Source: Halocatena pleomorpha
GTDB lineage: Archaea; Halobacteriota; Halobacteria; Halobacteriales; Haloarculaceae
Assembly (NCBI RefSeq): GCF_003862495.1
Contig: NZ_RRCH01000029.1
Coordinates: forward strand, 93,153 to 157,152
Length of the DNA stretch: 64,000 bases
Direction of reading: 5' to 3'
Part shown: positions 26,112-36,593 of the stretch, piece after piece
Numbering within the stretch: position 1 is the stretch's first letter
Layout: each line of letters opens with the position of its first letter
The notes under the pieces: model-generated
What the model saw: only the letters and a program-made list of their open reading frames with translations
Told to the model about the DNA's origin: nothing
The model's database searches: none
Position numbers and translations under genes: made by a program

Positions 26112-26426
26112 ATCCGAACCAACGGCCCGACTCTCAAGCCTCCACCGGTCATCGGTGCTCCGTCGTGTGTCGATCCCACACGGTCGCGTGTGTTCGGAAG
26201 CGCTTTTATGGACGGCTATAGTAAGTCGGTGTACAACCCGTGTGGGGTTGATGATACTCCCAGCCAGGGACAACTCGCCGACTGCGTTGAGCACCGCTCG
26301 ACACATAACCGGACGTAACCGGTTAACTGATCGGCAGTGGATCGTGAGAAAGACATATCGACTGGAGTGTTCTCACGGCCCACGAGGCGGGGGAGTGCGA
26401 GCCACCACATGGGAGGCAATACAACA

Positions 26427-26789
26427 ATGTCAGTTTATGTAGATTTCGACGTTCCGGCTGATCTTGCTGAAGACGCCATCGAGGCGCTGCAGGTCGCCCG
26501 GGACACAGGCTCGGTGAAAAAAGGGACGAACGAAACGACGAAGGCGATCGAGCGCACCAGCGCGGAGTTGGTGTACATCGCTGAAGACGTTCAGCCCGAG
26601 GAGGTCGTCATGCACCTTCCGGAGCTGTGTGATGAAAAGGACATTCCCTACGTCTTCGTCGAAACGCAGGATGACATCGGCCATGCCGCCGGTCTCGAAG
26701 TCGGGAGCGCGGCTGCGGCGCTCGTCGACGCCGGCGAGGCCGAAGGCAGCGTCGATGACATCACGAATAAACTTGAGGACCTCAGGTAA
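26427..26789 (+). CDS. rpl7ae: Ribosomal protein L7Ae
   Basis: A kink-turn RNA-binding protein of the 50S subunit, also a core part of C/D and H/ACA ribonucleoproteins and archaeal RNase P. The 120-residue product has the L7Ae core: [28 protein letters not shown] (residues about 29-56, the K-turn contact region) and [11 protein letters not shown]. The start [10 protein letters not shown] at 26427 has a GGGAGG motif 11 nt upstream. It heads the rpl7ae-rps28e-rpl24e-ndk operon; the upstream gap (26112-26426) contains the divergent tmcA and rpl7ae promoters and no gene that I can support. Confidence 0.98.
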   Translation: MSVYVDFDVPADLAEDAIEALQVARDTGSVKKGTNETTKAIERTSAELVYIAEDVQPEEVVMHLPELCDEKDIPYVFVETQDDIGHAAGLEVGSAAAALVDAGEAEGSVDDITNKLEDLR

Positions 26790-27011
26790 ATGAGCGCGGA
26801 AGATCAGGAGGGTGCGACGGCCGCGGAAGTCGTCGAAATCGTTGGCAAGACCGGTATGCACGGCGAAGCCATGCAGGTCAAATGTCGCATCCTCTCCGGC
26901 GGCAACCAAGGTCGAATCATCACACGGAACGTTCTCGGGCCGGTACGCGAGGGCGATGTCCTACAGCTCCGTGAAACCGCCCGGGAAGCAGACGCCATCG
27001 GAGGCCAGTAA
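26790..27011 (+). CDS. rps28e: Ribosomal protein S28e
   Basis: Small-subunit protein near the mRNA exit/anticodon region. The 73-residue product has the S28e core: [27 protein letters not shown] and [20 protein letters not shown], and the LRETAREA C-terminus. The ATG immediately follows the rpl7ae stop with no gap, so translation is coupled. Confidence 0.98.
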   Translation: MSAEDQEGATAAEVVEIVGKTGMHGEAMQVKCRILSGGNQGRIITRNVLGPVREGDVLQLRETAREADAIGGQ

Positions 27012-27014
27012 ACG

Positions 27015-27344
27015 ATGCCAACGACGCGAACCTGCGATTTCAGCGGCGAAGAAATCGAACCCGGTACGGGCATCATGTACGTCCGCAACGACGGTACCGT
27101 GCTGCATTTCAAAGATTCGAAATGCGAGAAAAACTACTTCATGGGCCGCGAAGCCCGTGATCTCGAATGGACAGAAGCAGGCCGTCCCGACCGCGACACC
27201 GAGGACGACGACGTGATTGCTGATGTCGACCGGGACGAAGCGACTGACACAGGTGTCGAGGGCGAACCCGGTGCTGCCGACCAGCCCACCACGGAGACTG
27301 AAACGTCCGATTCCGACGAGGAGACGCAAGAGGAGGCGAAATGA
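27015..27344 (+). CDS. rpl24e: Ribosomal protein L24e with acidic C-terminal extension
   Basis: Large-subunit protein with a zinc-ribbon fold. The core of about 62 residues begins [19 protein letters not shown] and includes [24 protein letters not shown]. Archaeal relatives have up to four zinc cysteines; only two (Cys 7 and the one in DSKCEKN) are seen here, as in many haloarchaeal L24e. About 45 extra residues rich in Asp, Glu and Thr follow, longer than the roughly 60-residue norm. ndk overlaps the stop by 4 nt (ATGA). Confidence 0.95.
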   Translation: MPTTRTCDFSGEEIEPGTGIMYVRNDGTVLHFKDSKCEKNYFMGREARDLEWTEAGRPDRDTEDDDVIADVDRDEATDTGVEGEPGAADQPTTETETSDSDEETQEEAK

Positions 27345-27802
27345 CCGAAGAACGCACGTTCGTGATGGCGAAGCCCGACGCGGTACAACGGGGATTGATC
27401 GGTGAGATCGTCACCCGTCTCGAAGACCGAGGGCTGAAGCTCGTCGGCGGGAAGTTCATGCAGATCGACGACGAACTCGCTCGTGAACACTACGCCGAAC
27501 ACGCCGACAAGCCGTTTTTCGACGGTCTAACCTCGTTCATCACGTCTGGACCCGTGTTTGCGATGGTGTGGGAAGGCGAGGACGCGATCCGGCAGGTCCG
27601 CCAGATGATGGGCGCGACCGATCCCGCTGAGGCCGCGCCTGGGACGATCCGTGGCGATTACGCGCTGGATCTCGGACGGAACGTCATCCACGGCTCGGAT
27701 CACGAGGATCCAGGATCGAACGAGCGCGAGATCAACCTCTTTTTCGATCCGGACGAACTCATCGACTACGAGCGGATCGATGAGGGGTGGCTGTACGAGT
27801 GA
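27341..27802 (+). CDS. ndk: Nucleoside diphosphate kinase
   Basis: Transfers the gamma-phosphate between nucleoside tri- and diphosphates through a phosphohistidine. The 153-residue protein has the family start [20 protein letters not shown], the catalytic motif NVIHGSDHE with His 117, and the C-terminal [10 protein letters not shown]. The ATG overlaps rpl24e by 4 nt; this ribosomal-protein/ndk order is standard in haloarchaea. Confidence 0.98.
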   Translation: MTEERTFVMAKPDAVQRGLIGEIVTRLEDRGLKLVGGKFMQIDDELAREHYAEHADKPFFDGLTSFITSGPVFAMVWEGEDAIRQVRQMMGATDPAEAAPGTIRGDYALDLGRNVIHGSDHEDPGSNEREINLFFDPDELIDYERIDEGWLYE

Positions 27803-27830
27803 CATCCTCCTCGCCGTAAACGGCGGGAGT
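27801..27830 (+). repeat. Hairpin after ndk, resembling an IS200/IS605-type right-end motif
   Basis: Directly at the ndk stop lies GACATCCTCCTCGCCGTAAA followed by CGGCGGGAG; CGCCGT-AA-ACGGCG (27812-27825) is a perfect 6-bp stem. The phrase GACATCCTC(C/T)(C/T)CGCC...GGCGGG is like the palindromic right end of haloarchaeal TnpB/IS1341-type elements, and could be a solo remnant. No transposase fragment is seen in the following 200 bp (27831-28020), where I find nothing else. It could equally be the terminator of the ndk operon. Confidence 0.4.
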
Positions 27831-28020
27831 CTCTCCTTGAAAGAAGATAGAGACGGCTCCGGTCACAATTCTTACCAGCGATCGCTTCGTGTACGACGGA
27901 ACGCCCAGAGAGGCGTGTCTGTTTTCCGAACGACGCTACGGGCTTTCTCTGTGCTCCGCGCCGTGGATGACGCACCCGGTGGGGCTGACTCCGTGAGACA
28001 GACCTCACTCACTCGGACCG

Positions 28021-30018
28021 TCACGCCAGCCAGTCGTCGGGTTTGGTGTCGTAATCCACATCGGTGGCAGCGAGGTGTTCGACTTCCTTCCACGGAATAT
28101 CCGTAATCGAAAGGTTCTCACCGTCGTACCGGAGGAGCTTGCCGGTCTCTTCTGGGGTGGGTTCGCTGTCGCGCCGCCGAGCCACCTCGATGTCGTTTTC
28201 GGAGAGTTCCTTGACGATTGTTTTCAGGTTCACAGGATGCCCCCACAGTTTGAACACGCGCTTGAGGACCTGATGGGCCTGTTCGATATCGAGCATCACG
28301 CCGTTGTACTGGTGGGCGAGCAACAGCTCGTTTCGGTTGTTGTAGTTGCCGTCTTCGACGACGACGGTGGGCTTTCCGAAGTTCGAGAACTGGAGCATGA
28401 GCTTTTTCTTCACGTCCGCGACATCGGTGCTAGTCACCCGGTAATCCTCCGTGGTTTCCATGTACTCGTAGGTGAAGTAGCCGTGTTCCTCGACGAATTC
28501 CTGTGTAAGGAACTCATCGAGAAACGTCACGTCGTTGTGGCTCTCGCGGATCTCGTACATTCGGTTCCAACCGGCGCGGTAATCCACGTTCTCAAGCGCT
28601 TCCTCTATGGAAGTGTACCGCGCGTCGTCGAACATGTACCGAGCGATCCGTTCGACATCGTTCTGCGTGAGTTGGGACAAAAAGCCGCGATTTTGTGGCT
28701 TTGCGAGCGAGTAGTGGCGTTCTGCGATCCCGTCGTAGGTGAACACCTTCCACGGGAACCGATCAACATCGATCTCGCCCGCTTTGGCTCGTTCAAGTCC
28801 GGCGGCGTCGACGCGAGGATCCTCCGGATCGAGTTGATCGATCGTCTCGCTGGCCACTCGGTCCACGATCGGATCAGGATCGAGTGATTCCAGTACGTCA
28901 TCGAGATCGACCGTGTCGTGGAAGTTCCGCCACGTTACCCCCTCAGTTCGGAGCACGTGCTCGACCACTTCACGACGGTTCGTCACGTTCTCGACGTACT
29001 CCCACAGCTCCTTGCCCAGTTTGTAGGGATTAAAGCCGGGCGATCCGAGCACTTTCGCTTGGTGATCGGCGTAATGAATGAACTCGCTTTCGGCCGCAAA
29101 TCCCTCTTCACCCATCATGATCGACTCCCAGTAGGCAGCCCACCCCTCGTTGAGCACCTTGGTCATCTTCTGGGGGGCGAAGTAGTACGCTTCCCGGCGG
29201 AGCAACTCCATGATCTCGCGCTGCCAATCTTCGAATTCGACAGCCTTCTCCGCGCCTTCGTCGTACCCCATCCCGTGGGTGCGCAGAAACGAGATGAGAT
29301 CGTTCTCTGGCTCGACGGGGAAGGAGGCAACACCCTCGGTTTCGCGCTGTTGGTCGAGCCACTCCTCGTCGAACACCTGACCGAGCACCTCCTCGCTCAA
29401 CTCGAGTTCTTCTAATTTCTCATTGATGTCGGCTTCCGATGGCGTCTCGTCCAACCAATCATCGACCGTCGAGAACGGCTGGTGTTGATCAATACAGTCC
29501 TCCAGACAGAGCACGTTATCGATCCATTTTTCGACCGCCTCGCGGTCGATCTCCGGATCGTCCATGTAGGACTCGATGGTGTCGGCGTGGCTAGCGAGCA
29601 TCCGGGCCGCGTTCGGTTCGTCAGCGAACAGTCCGTACCACTGGTTGTTGGCGAAGAAGTCGGAATGGGCTGCGACGTGGGTGATCACCGCCTTCTGATC
29701 GGCCATGGCGTTCGATTCCTGTAAGAAGGCGTGTGCCGGACTATCGTTGTTGACCAACTCGTAGGCCTTGCCTCCCAGAAACTGGCGCTGTTTGCGTTGC
29801 TGGTCGTACGTCATTCCCCATCGCCAGTGAGGATACCGTTTTTGAAACCCGTTGTACGCCACGAGCGCGTTCATCTCGTCGTAATCGACGACCCAGTAGT
29901 TCACTGGATACGGATCCAGACCGAGCTTCTTCGCAAGCGCGTGTGCTTCGCGCACGACTGGCTCCAGTTCCTCCGCAATGCGCTGTTTGTCCGCTCTGTC
30001 TGTCGATGGCTTACTCAT
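28021..30018 (-). CDS. spoVR: SpoVR family protein
   Basis: A 665-residue cytosolic protein of the SpoVR/YcgB family, whose biochemical role is unresolved; in bacteria it is co-regulated with PrkA and YeaH under starvation. The N-terminal domain has [31 protein letters not shown] and [23 protein letters not shown], and the middle region has [14 protein letters not shown] and [16 protein letters not shown], all characteristic. The start overlaps yeaH by 8 nt; it is the last gene of the four-gene operon. Confidence 0.93.
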   Translation of the reverse strand: MSKPSTDRADKQRIAEELEPVVREAHALAKKLGLDPYPVNYWVVDYDEMNALVAYNGFQKRYPHWRWGMTYDQQRKQRQFLGGKAYELVNNDSPAHAFLQESNAMADQKAVITHVAAHSDFFANNQWYGLFADEPNAARMLASHADTIESYMDDPEIDREAVEKWIDNVLCLEDCIDQHQPFSTVDDWLDETPSEADINEKLEELELSEEVLGQVFDEEWLDQQRETEGVASFPVEPENDLISFLRTHGMGYDEGAEKAVEFEDWQREIMELLRREAYYFAPQKMTKVLNEGWAAYWESIMMGEEGFAAESEFIHYADHQAKVLGSPGFNPYKLGKELWEYVENVTNRREVVEHVLRTEGVTWRNFHDTVDLDDVLESLDPDPIVDRVASETIDQLDPEDPRVDAAGLERAKAGEIDVDRFPWKVFTYDGIAERHYSLAKPQNRGFLSQLTQNDVERIARYMFDDARYTSIEEALENVDYRAGWNRMYEIRESHNDVTFLDEFLTQEFVEEHGYFTYEYMETTEDYRVTSTDVADVKKKLMLQFSNFGKPTVVVEDGNYNNRNELLLAHQYNGVMLDIEQAHQVLKRVFKLWGHPVNLKTIVKELSENDIEVARRRDSEPTPEETGKLLRYDGENLSITDIPWKEVEHLAATDVDYDTKPDDWLA

Positions 30019-31321
30019 TGCTCTCGGTGCTCAGGATGGTGTAAATGGCGTTCACGATGTCTCCCGGACTGGTCACGTACGCGACCGCTACAGATTCACT
30101 CTCACCGAAATGTCGATCGACTTCTTCGGCGTGGGTCGCGTTGATCGCGTTCCCACTCGGCTGTGTCTCGACGTAGGCGTGGAGGTTCGCGTCGATCTGT
30201 TCCATCATCGGGATGACGCGCTCGGACGTGTCGTTCGAGGAGTTCTCTGAATCGCCCGCCGCGAACACGTACCGGTTCCAATCGCTCCACGGATACTCTT
30301 CGAGGAGTTGGGCCGCCAACTCGTACGCGCTCGAAATGCGCGTCCCGCCACCGGATCGAATACCGAAGAACTCCTCGCGGGACACCTCCCACGCGTCGGC
30401 GTCGTGGGCGATGTAGACGAATTCAGCGTTGTCGTATTTCCCCGTCAGATACCAGTCCAGCGGTGTGAATGTCCGCTCAACCAGTTCCCGCTTTTTCTCG
30501 CGCATCGAGCCGGACACGTCACGGATGTTCACCACGACGACGTTGCGTTCCTTTTCCTCGATGGTTTCCGGATAGCGATACCGCTCGTCCTCACGCCGGA
30601 AGGGGATGTCTTCGATCCCTTCTTTTCGGATCCGGTCGGCGGTCGGGGTCCGGTCAATCACCGATTCCATCGCTTCGACACTCTCGTATTCGGACCGTTC
30701 TCCGTTCGTCAATCCCGCGTACGCGTCCTCGATCCACGCCCGCGAGACGGGAATGTTCTCCTCGCGTGCCCACCGAAACACCGATTCCGGGTCCATCTCA
30801 TCGACTTTGAGCATCGCACGGACGTACTCTTCGTCGAAGTCCATTGCCAGCTTGCGTTTCAGACCGGATTTGAACAGCCGGTCGAAATCGAGCGTGCTCG
30901 CCGGACCCGTTCGGGTGATGTCCGTGTACTCCCCTTCTTTCTCTTCGACGACTCGCTTGCCTTTCGGTTCGAGATCTAACCCGAGTTCGTCGTCGAGTTC
31001 CTGAGCGAACTCTTCGGGATCCATCTCATAATACTCGTGTTCGCCACCTTCCTCGCCCGGTTCACCCTCTTCGTCGCCGTCGCCGGGTTGGGGTTGGCCG
31101 ACGGGTTCACCCACGTCGGGAGCGCCGTCTTGGCCCTGACCAACGCCACCTTGGTCGCGCTGGTCGTACTCGAAAGCGGGCAGATCGACGATCTTGATCG
31201 GAATGTGGATCTCATCGGGGAGGCTCTGACCGAGATCACCGTACTGAATGAACTCCGCGAGGTCTTGGCGGCGATCCTCACCGACCTCTCGGTATCGTTC
31301 TATGTCGTCTCTCAGTCCCAT
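30011..31321 (-). CDS. yeaH: YeaH/YhbH (DUF444) von Willebrand A-like protein
   Basis: A 436-residue protein acting with PrkA-type kinases in stress signalling. The N-terminus [21 protein letters not shown] leads to a Gly/Glu/Pro-rich acidic linker (about residues 55-97), then the DUF444 domain, with the MIDAS-like DVSGSM (residues 268-273) and [18 protein letters not shown], which should bind a divalent metal. The start at 31321 gives a 10-nt overlap with prkA2 and matches the family; a longer in-frame start at 31459 would sit inside prkA2. Confidence 0.92.
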   Translation of the reverse strand: MGLRDDIERYREVGEDRRQDLAEFIQYGDLGQSLPDEIHIPIKIVDLPAFEYDQRDQGGVGQGQDGAPDVGEPVGQPQPGDGDEEGEPGEEGGEHEYYEMDPEEFAQELDDELGLDLEPKGKRVVEEKEGEYTDITRTGPASTLDFDRLFKSGLKRKLAMDFDEEYVRAMLKVDEMDPESVFRWAREENIPVSRAWIEDAYAGLTNGERSEYESVEAMESVIDRTPTADRIRKEGIEDIPFRREDERYRYPETIEEKERNVVVVNIRDVSGSMREKKRELVERTFTPLDWYLTGKYDNAEFVYIAHDADAWEVSREEFFGIRSGGGTRISSAYELAAQLLEEYPWSDWNRYVFAAGDSENSSNDTSERVIPMMEQIDANLHAYVETQPSGNAINATHAEEVDRHFGESESVAVAYVTSPGDIVNAIYTILSTESNE

Positions 31322-33588
31322 TTGTAGCTCACCTGTCCCATGACGTGCCGGCTCGTCAGCTCGGCGGACGCCTCGCTGTATTCGAACATATCGATCATGT
31401 TCTGGATGGTTCTCTCCTTTACGTCCGCCGTCTCGGTTCCGGCCGGCGGGTCGTCCCACTGCCGGGGATCGAAGTCTTCGAACGTTCGCCGGACTTCATC
31501 CCAGTCGTGGCTGCCGAGCACCGTCCGAATCACCGGGATCTCCTTGGGATTCACGTCCTGCACGCGGAACTCCTCGTCGCGGTTGGCCCACGCATGCCGG
31601 TTCAACGCGGTGATGATCTTCTCAGTGCGGAACGATCTGACGGCTTCGGAGGGATCAGTTCCTGAGTAGTGCTTTTCGTCGAAGCGACTGAGGTGTTGGA
31701 TCTCGAAGATCTTCATCTTGAGCGGATCCGGCTCTTCGTGTTCGCCACGGTCGTTCACGATCGGCTCGTTTTCAGCCCACGCGTACACGTGCTCGACGTA
31801 CTCCTCAACGGTTTCTACGTCGACACGTTTGTCCCGCATGATAGCCCCAAGCACGTCCTCCTCTTGGGCGCTAAAGATCCCGTTTTTCACCTGCACCACC
31901 CGGTTTTCGAACTCCGTGCGTTCGGTGTCCGAAAACACCGGCGCGTCTATCAGTCCGTCCGCCATCGCATCGAGTGCGTCTCGAGGCATGAGCACGTCCT
32001 CGACGGAGAGATCCGGATGGTGTCGATCCTGGGTTTCATACAGGAGATCCGCGATGATATCCCGCGTGTACGTTACGGGAATGCCGTGCTCCCCATCGGT
32101 GGTGTCATCAGCGAAGTCGAATTCGTCTTTCTCCAATCTGTCGTCGCCGTCATGGATGTATCCCGCGTCGAACAACCTCGCTTTGTCCCCGAGATCGAGT
32201 CCGGGCGGCAGGTCGTTGGTGTCGAGTCGCGTGACAACCGCATACAGCGCAGCTGCCTCGATGGTGTGGGGGGCAAGCTCCCGGTCAGTCACCTGATGAT
32301 CGCTGTCTCTAACCGTGAGTACCAACGGTTCGCGGATCATCTCTTCGAGCTGGTCGTAGGAATCGGCAACCCACACCTCCGTCTCGTTGGTCAGCTCCCG
32401 CCGGAGTAGCTCGGCTTCAAGCGAGAGGTTCGTCAGATATCTGAACTCGTGTTTGTCGAGCCGGCGTTTGAGTGCTTTCAGTGGATCTTGGCCCTGCCGA
32501 TCGGCGTGCTGATTCAGTTTGGCCTCTAAATCCGGATTGGAGATGATGATGAGCTGTGTGTCGATGTCCATCCCGATGCCTTTGTCCAGTTTTACGTGCC
32601 GCTCGTCGGGCACGTTCAGCAGTTTTTGGAGCAGATCGGCGTGTTGGGCGGCGTCTTCGACGAGCGTCAACAGACCATTGCCCTGTGACAGCACGCCGTC
32701 GTAGCTAAACGCCTGTGGGTTCTTCCGTCCCCGAGAATCGAGCTTCTGTAACATGCCACGCATCCATGAACCGACCAGCCGCTCTTTGGGTGTCCCCTCG
32801 TCCTCGGAGTGGAGCACGCCAATCCCATCGCCTACGTCGACGACGAAGTTCTTCACCCGGAGATGTTCGGCGCTCGTTACCGCCGAAAACAGCTCTTCGT
32901 GGCCCTCTCGACGATACTGCTCTTCGAGGTAGTCGTACGCCTCACGACAGAACGGATCCAACCGACTGTCGACTTGCACCGGAATATGGTCCTCCAGACG
33001 CTCGTTCAACTGGTCGAGCAGTCGTTCACGAACCGCTGGGGGGAAAACCGACAGTGGGTGAGATTGCACCGGGCTCGCGTACCACTCCTCTTCGTCGCTG
33101 ACCTGCCGATCACCGTAGGTCAGTCCACCGGATTCCCGTGCACCGGAGATGTTCCATTCAACGGTGTACCGCCGCCCTGCGTCGGTCTTGGAGTACTCTC
33201 GAAGCCCGTTGATGAGACAGCGCTTCAGCTCCGATTTTCCCGTCGCCGTCGGACCTTCGAGCCAGACGATCTTCTCCTCTTTGCCCCGCTTTGCGGCGAT
33301 CGATCTGAGATCGTCAACGAACTCGTTGAGCACCTCCGTGTTGCCGAGGATGGCGTGTTCGCCGTCGTTGTGGGGATCGTCGAAAAACCGGTAGCGCTCC
33401 TTTTCTTCGCCTTCCTCGACTACGGTCCGCGTTCCGGCGGATTCGATCGCTTCGAGGAGATATTTGCTGGCGTGAGCAGCCAACTGTGGCCGTTCGAGGA
33501 TGCGGTCGATGTACTGTTCGAGCGACATCGGCTCCTCGTAGGCCGCGGTCAGTTCTCGGTCCGCCTGGTGAATGAACTCCCGCGTCAT
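31312..33588 (-). CDS. prkA: PrkA-type serine protein kinase / AAA protein, second paralogue
   Basis: A 758-residue PrkA-family protein. The AAA-like N-terminal part has GPTATGKSE (Walker A, Lys 118), and the C-terminal PrkA domain is related to kinases, with the family-typical region [24 protein letters not shown] sequence near 680. PrkA was described as a serine kinase in bacteria, and other work finds protease-like activity, so the true activity is uncertain. It overlaps prkA1 by 4 nt (ATGA) and yeaH by 10 nt. Compared with prkA1 the sequence is clearly diverged, so this is an old duplication and the two may form a hetero-oligomer. Confidence 0.88.
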   Translation of the reverse strand: MTREFIHQADRELTAAYEEPMSLEQYIDRILERPQLAAHASKYLLEAIESAGTRTVVEEGEEKERYRFFDDPHNDGEHAILGNTEVLNEFVDDLRSIAAKRGKEEKIVWLEGPTATGKSELKRCLINGLREYSKTDAGRRYTVEWNISGARESGGLTYGDRQVSDEEEWYASPVQSHPLSVFPPAVRERLLDQLNERLEDHIPVQVDSRLDPFCREAYDYLEEQYRREGHEELFSAVTSAEHLRVKNFVVDVGDGIGVLHSEDEGTPKERLVGSWMRGMLQKLDSRGRKNPQAFSYDGVLSQGNGLLTLVEDAAQHADLLQKLLNVPDERHVKLDKGIGMDIDTQLIIISNPDLEAKLNQHADRQGQDPLKALKRRLDKHEFRYLTNLSLEAELLRRELTNETEVWVADSYDQLEEMIREPLVLTVRDSDHQVTDRELAPHTIEAAALYAVVTRLDTNDLPPGLDLGDKARLFDAGYIHDGDDRLEKDEFDFADDTTDGEHGIPVTYTRDIIADLLYETQDRHHPDLSVEDVLMPRDALDAMADGLIDAPVFSDTERTEFENRVVQVKNGIFSAQEEDVLGAIMRDKRVDVETVEEYVEHVYAWAENEPIVNDRGEHEEPDPLKMKIFEIQHLSRFDEKHYSGTDPSEAVRSFRTEKIITALNRHAWANRDEEFRVQDVNPKEIPVIRTVLGSHDWDEVRRTFEDFDPRQWDDPPAGTETADVKERTIQNMIDMFEYSEASAELTSRHVMGQVSYKWD

Positions 33589-35657
33589 TCTTCAAGTTCG
33601 GTCTTGGCCACCTCTGCGCCGGCGAATTCGAGCACCTCCTTTGCCCCTTCGTGGGAGTATCCCTGATCAACGAGCGCCTCGATCCACGCGTTGCGCTCGT
33701 CGTCATCGGTCTCACCGCTGGACACGAGCGCAGAGAAGTTGATGTTGTGTTTCTTGTCTTCCCACAGCTTTCGTTCGAGCGCCCGGCGCAACCGGTCGTT
33801 GTCCTGAGGATTGAAGCTCGTCCCTTCTCTGGCACGGCGTGAGACCCAGTTCGACACTTCCTGTCGGAAGTCGTTCTTTCTGTCCTCTGGGATGTTGAGC
33901 TTCTCCTCAACCGACCGGAGGAACGTCTCGTCTGGCTCAGATTCGCGGCCGGTGATCTCGTCCTCGATCGTGTCGTCGTCGATGTACGCCATGACGTGAT
34001 CCATATACTTCTCGCCCTGCCGCCGGATCTCATCGACATCGTAGGCCAGCGCGTGGCGCACGTCCTCGATCGCCCGTTCTTTGTACTCCTCGCGTACCAG
34101 TTCGAGATACCGGTAATACTGCTCGAAATGCTCCTCTGCGATCGAGCCGTGGTTTTCGAGGTTGGCTTCGAGGTGGTTGAACGTCGTCAACGGCGAGAGG
34201 AATTCTCGACTGCGGTGCATGCTGTCCATGATCGCTTCTGCGATCTCATCGCTCACGAAGCGTGGCGAGACGCCTTCCATTCCCTCGCCTACTTCTGCTG
34301 TCTCTTCGGCTTCGTCGCGTAGCTTTTTCAGATCCACGTCGTCGATCTCGTCGCCCTCTCCGTTGTACGCTTTCGCCTTTTGGACGATGCCGATCTGTCC
34401 GCCATCGGGCTCAACGATCCGAGTGAGTACGCCGAACAACCCCGCCATTTCGAGGGTGTGGGGTTCAACGTGAATGTCAGGGAGATCGGCGTTGTTGAGC
34501 ATCTTCTGGTACACTTTCGCCTCTTCCTCGTACTGGAGCACATAGGGGAAGTCGATCCGTTTGGTACGGTCGTTGAACGCCTCCATCTTCTCATCGCCCT
34601 TCTTCTCCTTGTACTCGGGCATGTTCGTTCGGCCGACGATCACCTGATCGATGTCGATACGCGGGTTGTTCTTCGGTTTGATCGTCTGCTCTTGGCTCGC
34701 GTGGAGGAAATCGTACAGGAATTCGCGTTGGAGTTTGAGCAACTCCTCGCCGCTGAAGATGCCTCGGTTGGCGTTACAGAACGCCCCCGAGTAATCGAAC
34801 GCCCGCGGGTCGGACTCGCCGTAGACGGCGATTTTCGAATAGTTTACATCACCGGTAAGCTCCGTTTCGTCCTGGTTTTTCTTGTCTTTCGGTTCGAACG
34901 TCTCGATCGCCAGCCGCTTGTTCTCGTCGGCTACGACGCGGATGATCTCGATGTGGTTTTCGAGCACCTGTTTGAGATCGTCGTCGTACTGTTCGAGCAA
35001 CTTGTCCATGTAGAACTCGCTGGCCGGATCGAGCGACTGTTCGTTGCGGATGGTGTAGGGCGCATCAAGCCGTTCGTTGAGCGTCTCGATGATCCCGTCA
35101 CGCTGGGCCTGCGGTAACAACACGAGCGGATCCTGATTCATCGGTGAGCGGACCACGTCGTCCGCTGGATCCTGGTCGTGGATTACGTCGCAGAGGTTCG
35201 TCCACCGGAACGTGTACATCCGACCGTCGTCTCTGAGGGTGTAATCCTCAAAGTATCGACGCACTTGCCGATCGAAGTCGGATTTTCCCGATCCCACCGG
35301 ACCAAGCAGAAGCTTGATCCGGTTTTCGGGTCCGAGACCACGAGCGCCCGATTTCACTTTGTTCACGAACTCGTGGATGGCCTCGTGGATGCTGCGTCCG
35401 TAGAAGGTGTTCTCACCGTCAAATAACGGGTCCTTGCTGGCGAGACGATACTCAACGACACCGGCGTCCTCGTCGTATTCGGTGCCGTAGTAATCGAACA
35501 TGTCCGCGACGCGCTGGTGGGCGCTGCGGGCGATCGTCGGCTCCTCGTGGACTGTCTCCAGATACCACTCGAAGGAGTGGGTGTGTCGCAAGTCAGCGGG
35601 GATCGAATCTTGGTACGCCTTGCTGAGGTCTTCGAGGGTTGCCATATCACCTGTCAT
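33585..35657 (-). CDS. prkA: PrkA-type serine protein kinase / AAA protein, first paralogue
   Basis: A 690-residue PrkA with Walker A GPVGSGKSDF (Lys 125), MNQDPLVLLPQAQRD, YSGAFCNANRGIFSGEELLKL and NMPEYKEKKGDEKMEAFNDR (the last two are strongly conserved in PrkA). It is the first gene of the operon prkA1-prkA2-yeaH-spoVR, all overlapping by 4-10 nt. The annotated ATG at 35657 is 12 nt before a second in-frame ATG (35645) that has a GGTGAT motif just upstream; either could be used. The promoter appears to lie about 200 bp away, giving a long leader. Confidence 0.92.
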   Translation of the reverse strand: MTGDMATLEDLSKAYQDSIPADLRHTHSFEWYLETVHEEPTIARSAHQRVADMFDYYGTEYDEDAGVVEYRLASKDPLFDGENTFYGRSIHEAIHEFVNKVKSGARGLGPENRIKLLLGPVGSGKSDFDRQVRRYFEDYTLRDDGRMYTFRWTNLCDVIHDQDPADDVVRSPMNQDPLVLLPQAQRDGIIETLNERLDAPYTIRNEQSLDPASEFYMDKLLEQYDDDLKQVLENHIEIIRVVADENKRLAIETFEPKDKKNQDETELTGDVNYSKIAVYGESDPRAFDYSGAFCNANRGIFSGEELLKLQREFLYDFLHASQEQTIKPKNNPRIDIDQVIVGRTNMPEYKEKKGDEKMEAFNDRTKRIDFPYVLQYEEEAKVYQKMLNNADLPDIHVEPHTLEMAGLFGVLTRIVEPDGGQIGIVQKAKAYNGEGDEIDDVDLKKLRDEAEETAEVGEGMEGVSPRFVSDEIAEAIMDSMHRSREFLSPLTTFNHLEANLENHGSIAEEHFEQYYRYLELVREEYKERAIEDVRHALAYDVDEIRRQGEKYMDHVMAYIDDDTIEDEITGRESEPDETFLRSVEEKLNIPEDRKNDFRQEVSNWVSRRAREGTSFNPQDNDRLRRALERKLWEDKKHNINFSALVSSGETDDDERNAWIEALVDQGYSHEGAKEVLEFAGAEVAKTELEE

Positions 35658-36080
35658 GGTATCACGGAGTCGGTCTGGTTCTCCCGACTGCGCTAGTCTC
35701 GGGAATGGACACCGCGCGAGTGTCCCCTCTTGCGGATCGGAATGCGACGACTAACGGCCGACCGGACGCCACTGGCCCGAATACGCCGTGTTCGGTCGGG
35801 CCAGCACGGAACACTGACCCAACACCACAGTGAGGGACCACACGAACGGATCAATCCCCGATACTATATATCACGTTAGTCCTTCACATACATAAGTCTT
35901 CCCACGATACCAGTATCAAACGTGTGGATTGGTAGATAAAACCGACGGCCGTCGTTGCTGGGTGGAACGGACACACGTCGATTCTACTCAGCATTTATAT
36001 ATCCCTGCTATCCGCATGGCAAACGGCGTTCAGTCGGCTTCGATCGTACTGCTCATTGTGGCGGTCCGCCAATAGGCGGT
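35658..36080. promoter_or_regulatory. 423-bp divergent region: prkA leader and two promoters
   Basis: No gene that I can support. On the minus strand a TATA-like box TATATAGTAT (35861-35870) predicts a prkA transcript starting near 35835 with a leader of about 180 nt, which includes a perfect 9-bp stem (35772-35804). On the plus strand TTTATATA at 35995-36002 would drive the DUF5820-type gene. Confidence 0.45.
35772..35804 (-). promoter_or_regulatory. 9-bp inverted repeat in the predicted prkA leader
   Basis: CTGGCCCGA (35772-35780) and TCGGGCCAG (35796-35804) form a perfect 9-bp stem around a 15-nt loop. It lies inside the predicted 5' leader of the prkA operon mRNA, 115-147 nt before the start, and could be a control element. 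Confidence 0.45.
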
Positions 36081-36461
36081 ATGGAGATCGATCCGCCTGC
36101 TGGGTGGCGGCTCTGGAACGAAGCCGACGAGCGCATTATCCTTGCCTATCGGCCCGACGTGTTCGATGGGGGGGAGTTTCCCGCGCCGTGTTTGCCGACG
36201 GTGTACGTGATGCGCGGCCAGCGCGATCGTCGACCGGGAGGACAACGGACGGAGTTGAGCACGTGGTTCGTCACGTTGTTTCTGGAGCCGGAGGTTGAGT
36301 ACGAGTCCGAACGATTCGAGAGCCGCGCGGCCGCTATCGATGGCGCAATGGCGCTCTGTGAACGCTTTGCAGACGGGGAGATCGATTACCGTGAACTGTA
36401 TCAGGTGCCTCGCCCGGAATATTTCGAGGCGCTCGACGAGTTGACGGGGGCGGATTCCTGA
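36081..36461 (+). CDS. Haloarchaeal conserved protein, DUF5820-like
   Basis: A 126-residue acidic protein starting MEIDPPAGWRLWNEADERI. Its core (YRPDVFDGGEFPAPCLPTVYVMRG...RR...LSTWFVTLFLEPEVEYE) resembles a haloarchaeal domain of unknown function with a mixed alpha/beta fold. There is no membrane segment. The ATG at 36081 was preferred over an upstream in-frame start (35955) because only the former matches the family N-terminus. A structured repeat follows the stop. Confidence 0.75.
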   Translation: MEIDPPAGWRLWNEADERIILAYRPDVFDGGEFPAPCLPTVYVMRGQRDRRPGGQRTELSTWFVTLFLEPEVEYESERFESRAAAIDGAMALCERFADGEIDYRELYQVPRPEYFEALDELTGADS

Positions 36462-36482
36462 TCAACCATTTTTTTATGTGAA

Positions 36483-36544
36483 GGTGAGCGGAGTGAGTGA
36501 CCGTCTCGCCGTGCGAGAGTGCGCTTCGCTCACCCGAACGGAAA
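36483..36544. repeat. Nested inverted repeat between DUF5820 and UPF0179 genes
   Basis: Outer arms GGTGAGCG (36483-36490) and CGCTCACC (36537-36544) enclose an inner stem TCTCG/CGAGA (36504-36518, loop CCGTG). A run of seven T precedes it (about 36469-36475) and A-rich sequence follows. This type of GTGAGCGGAGTGAG sequence is common in haloarchaeal intergenic regions; it may be a terminator of the DUF5820 transcript or a small dispersed repeat. Confidence 0.45.
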
Positions 36545-36593
36545 AAAGGTGGTAGTGCGGGAAGCTTAACCCCCCAGGATCGTTATTTCCTCC

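Noticed and set aside
26112..26306. 65-residue N-terminal extension of TmcA
   Set aside because: The extension has no similarity to TmcA, and the ATG at 26111 gives a normal family N-terminus.
28075..28887. Long plus-strand frame antisense to spoVR
   Set aside because: Antisense shadow of a well-supported SpoVR gene; composition follows the complementary strand and nothing resembles a family.
32809..33666. Plus-strand frame antisense to the second prkA
   Set aside because: Shadow of the prkA2 gene; no ribosome site or domain.
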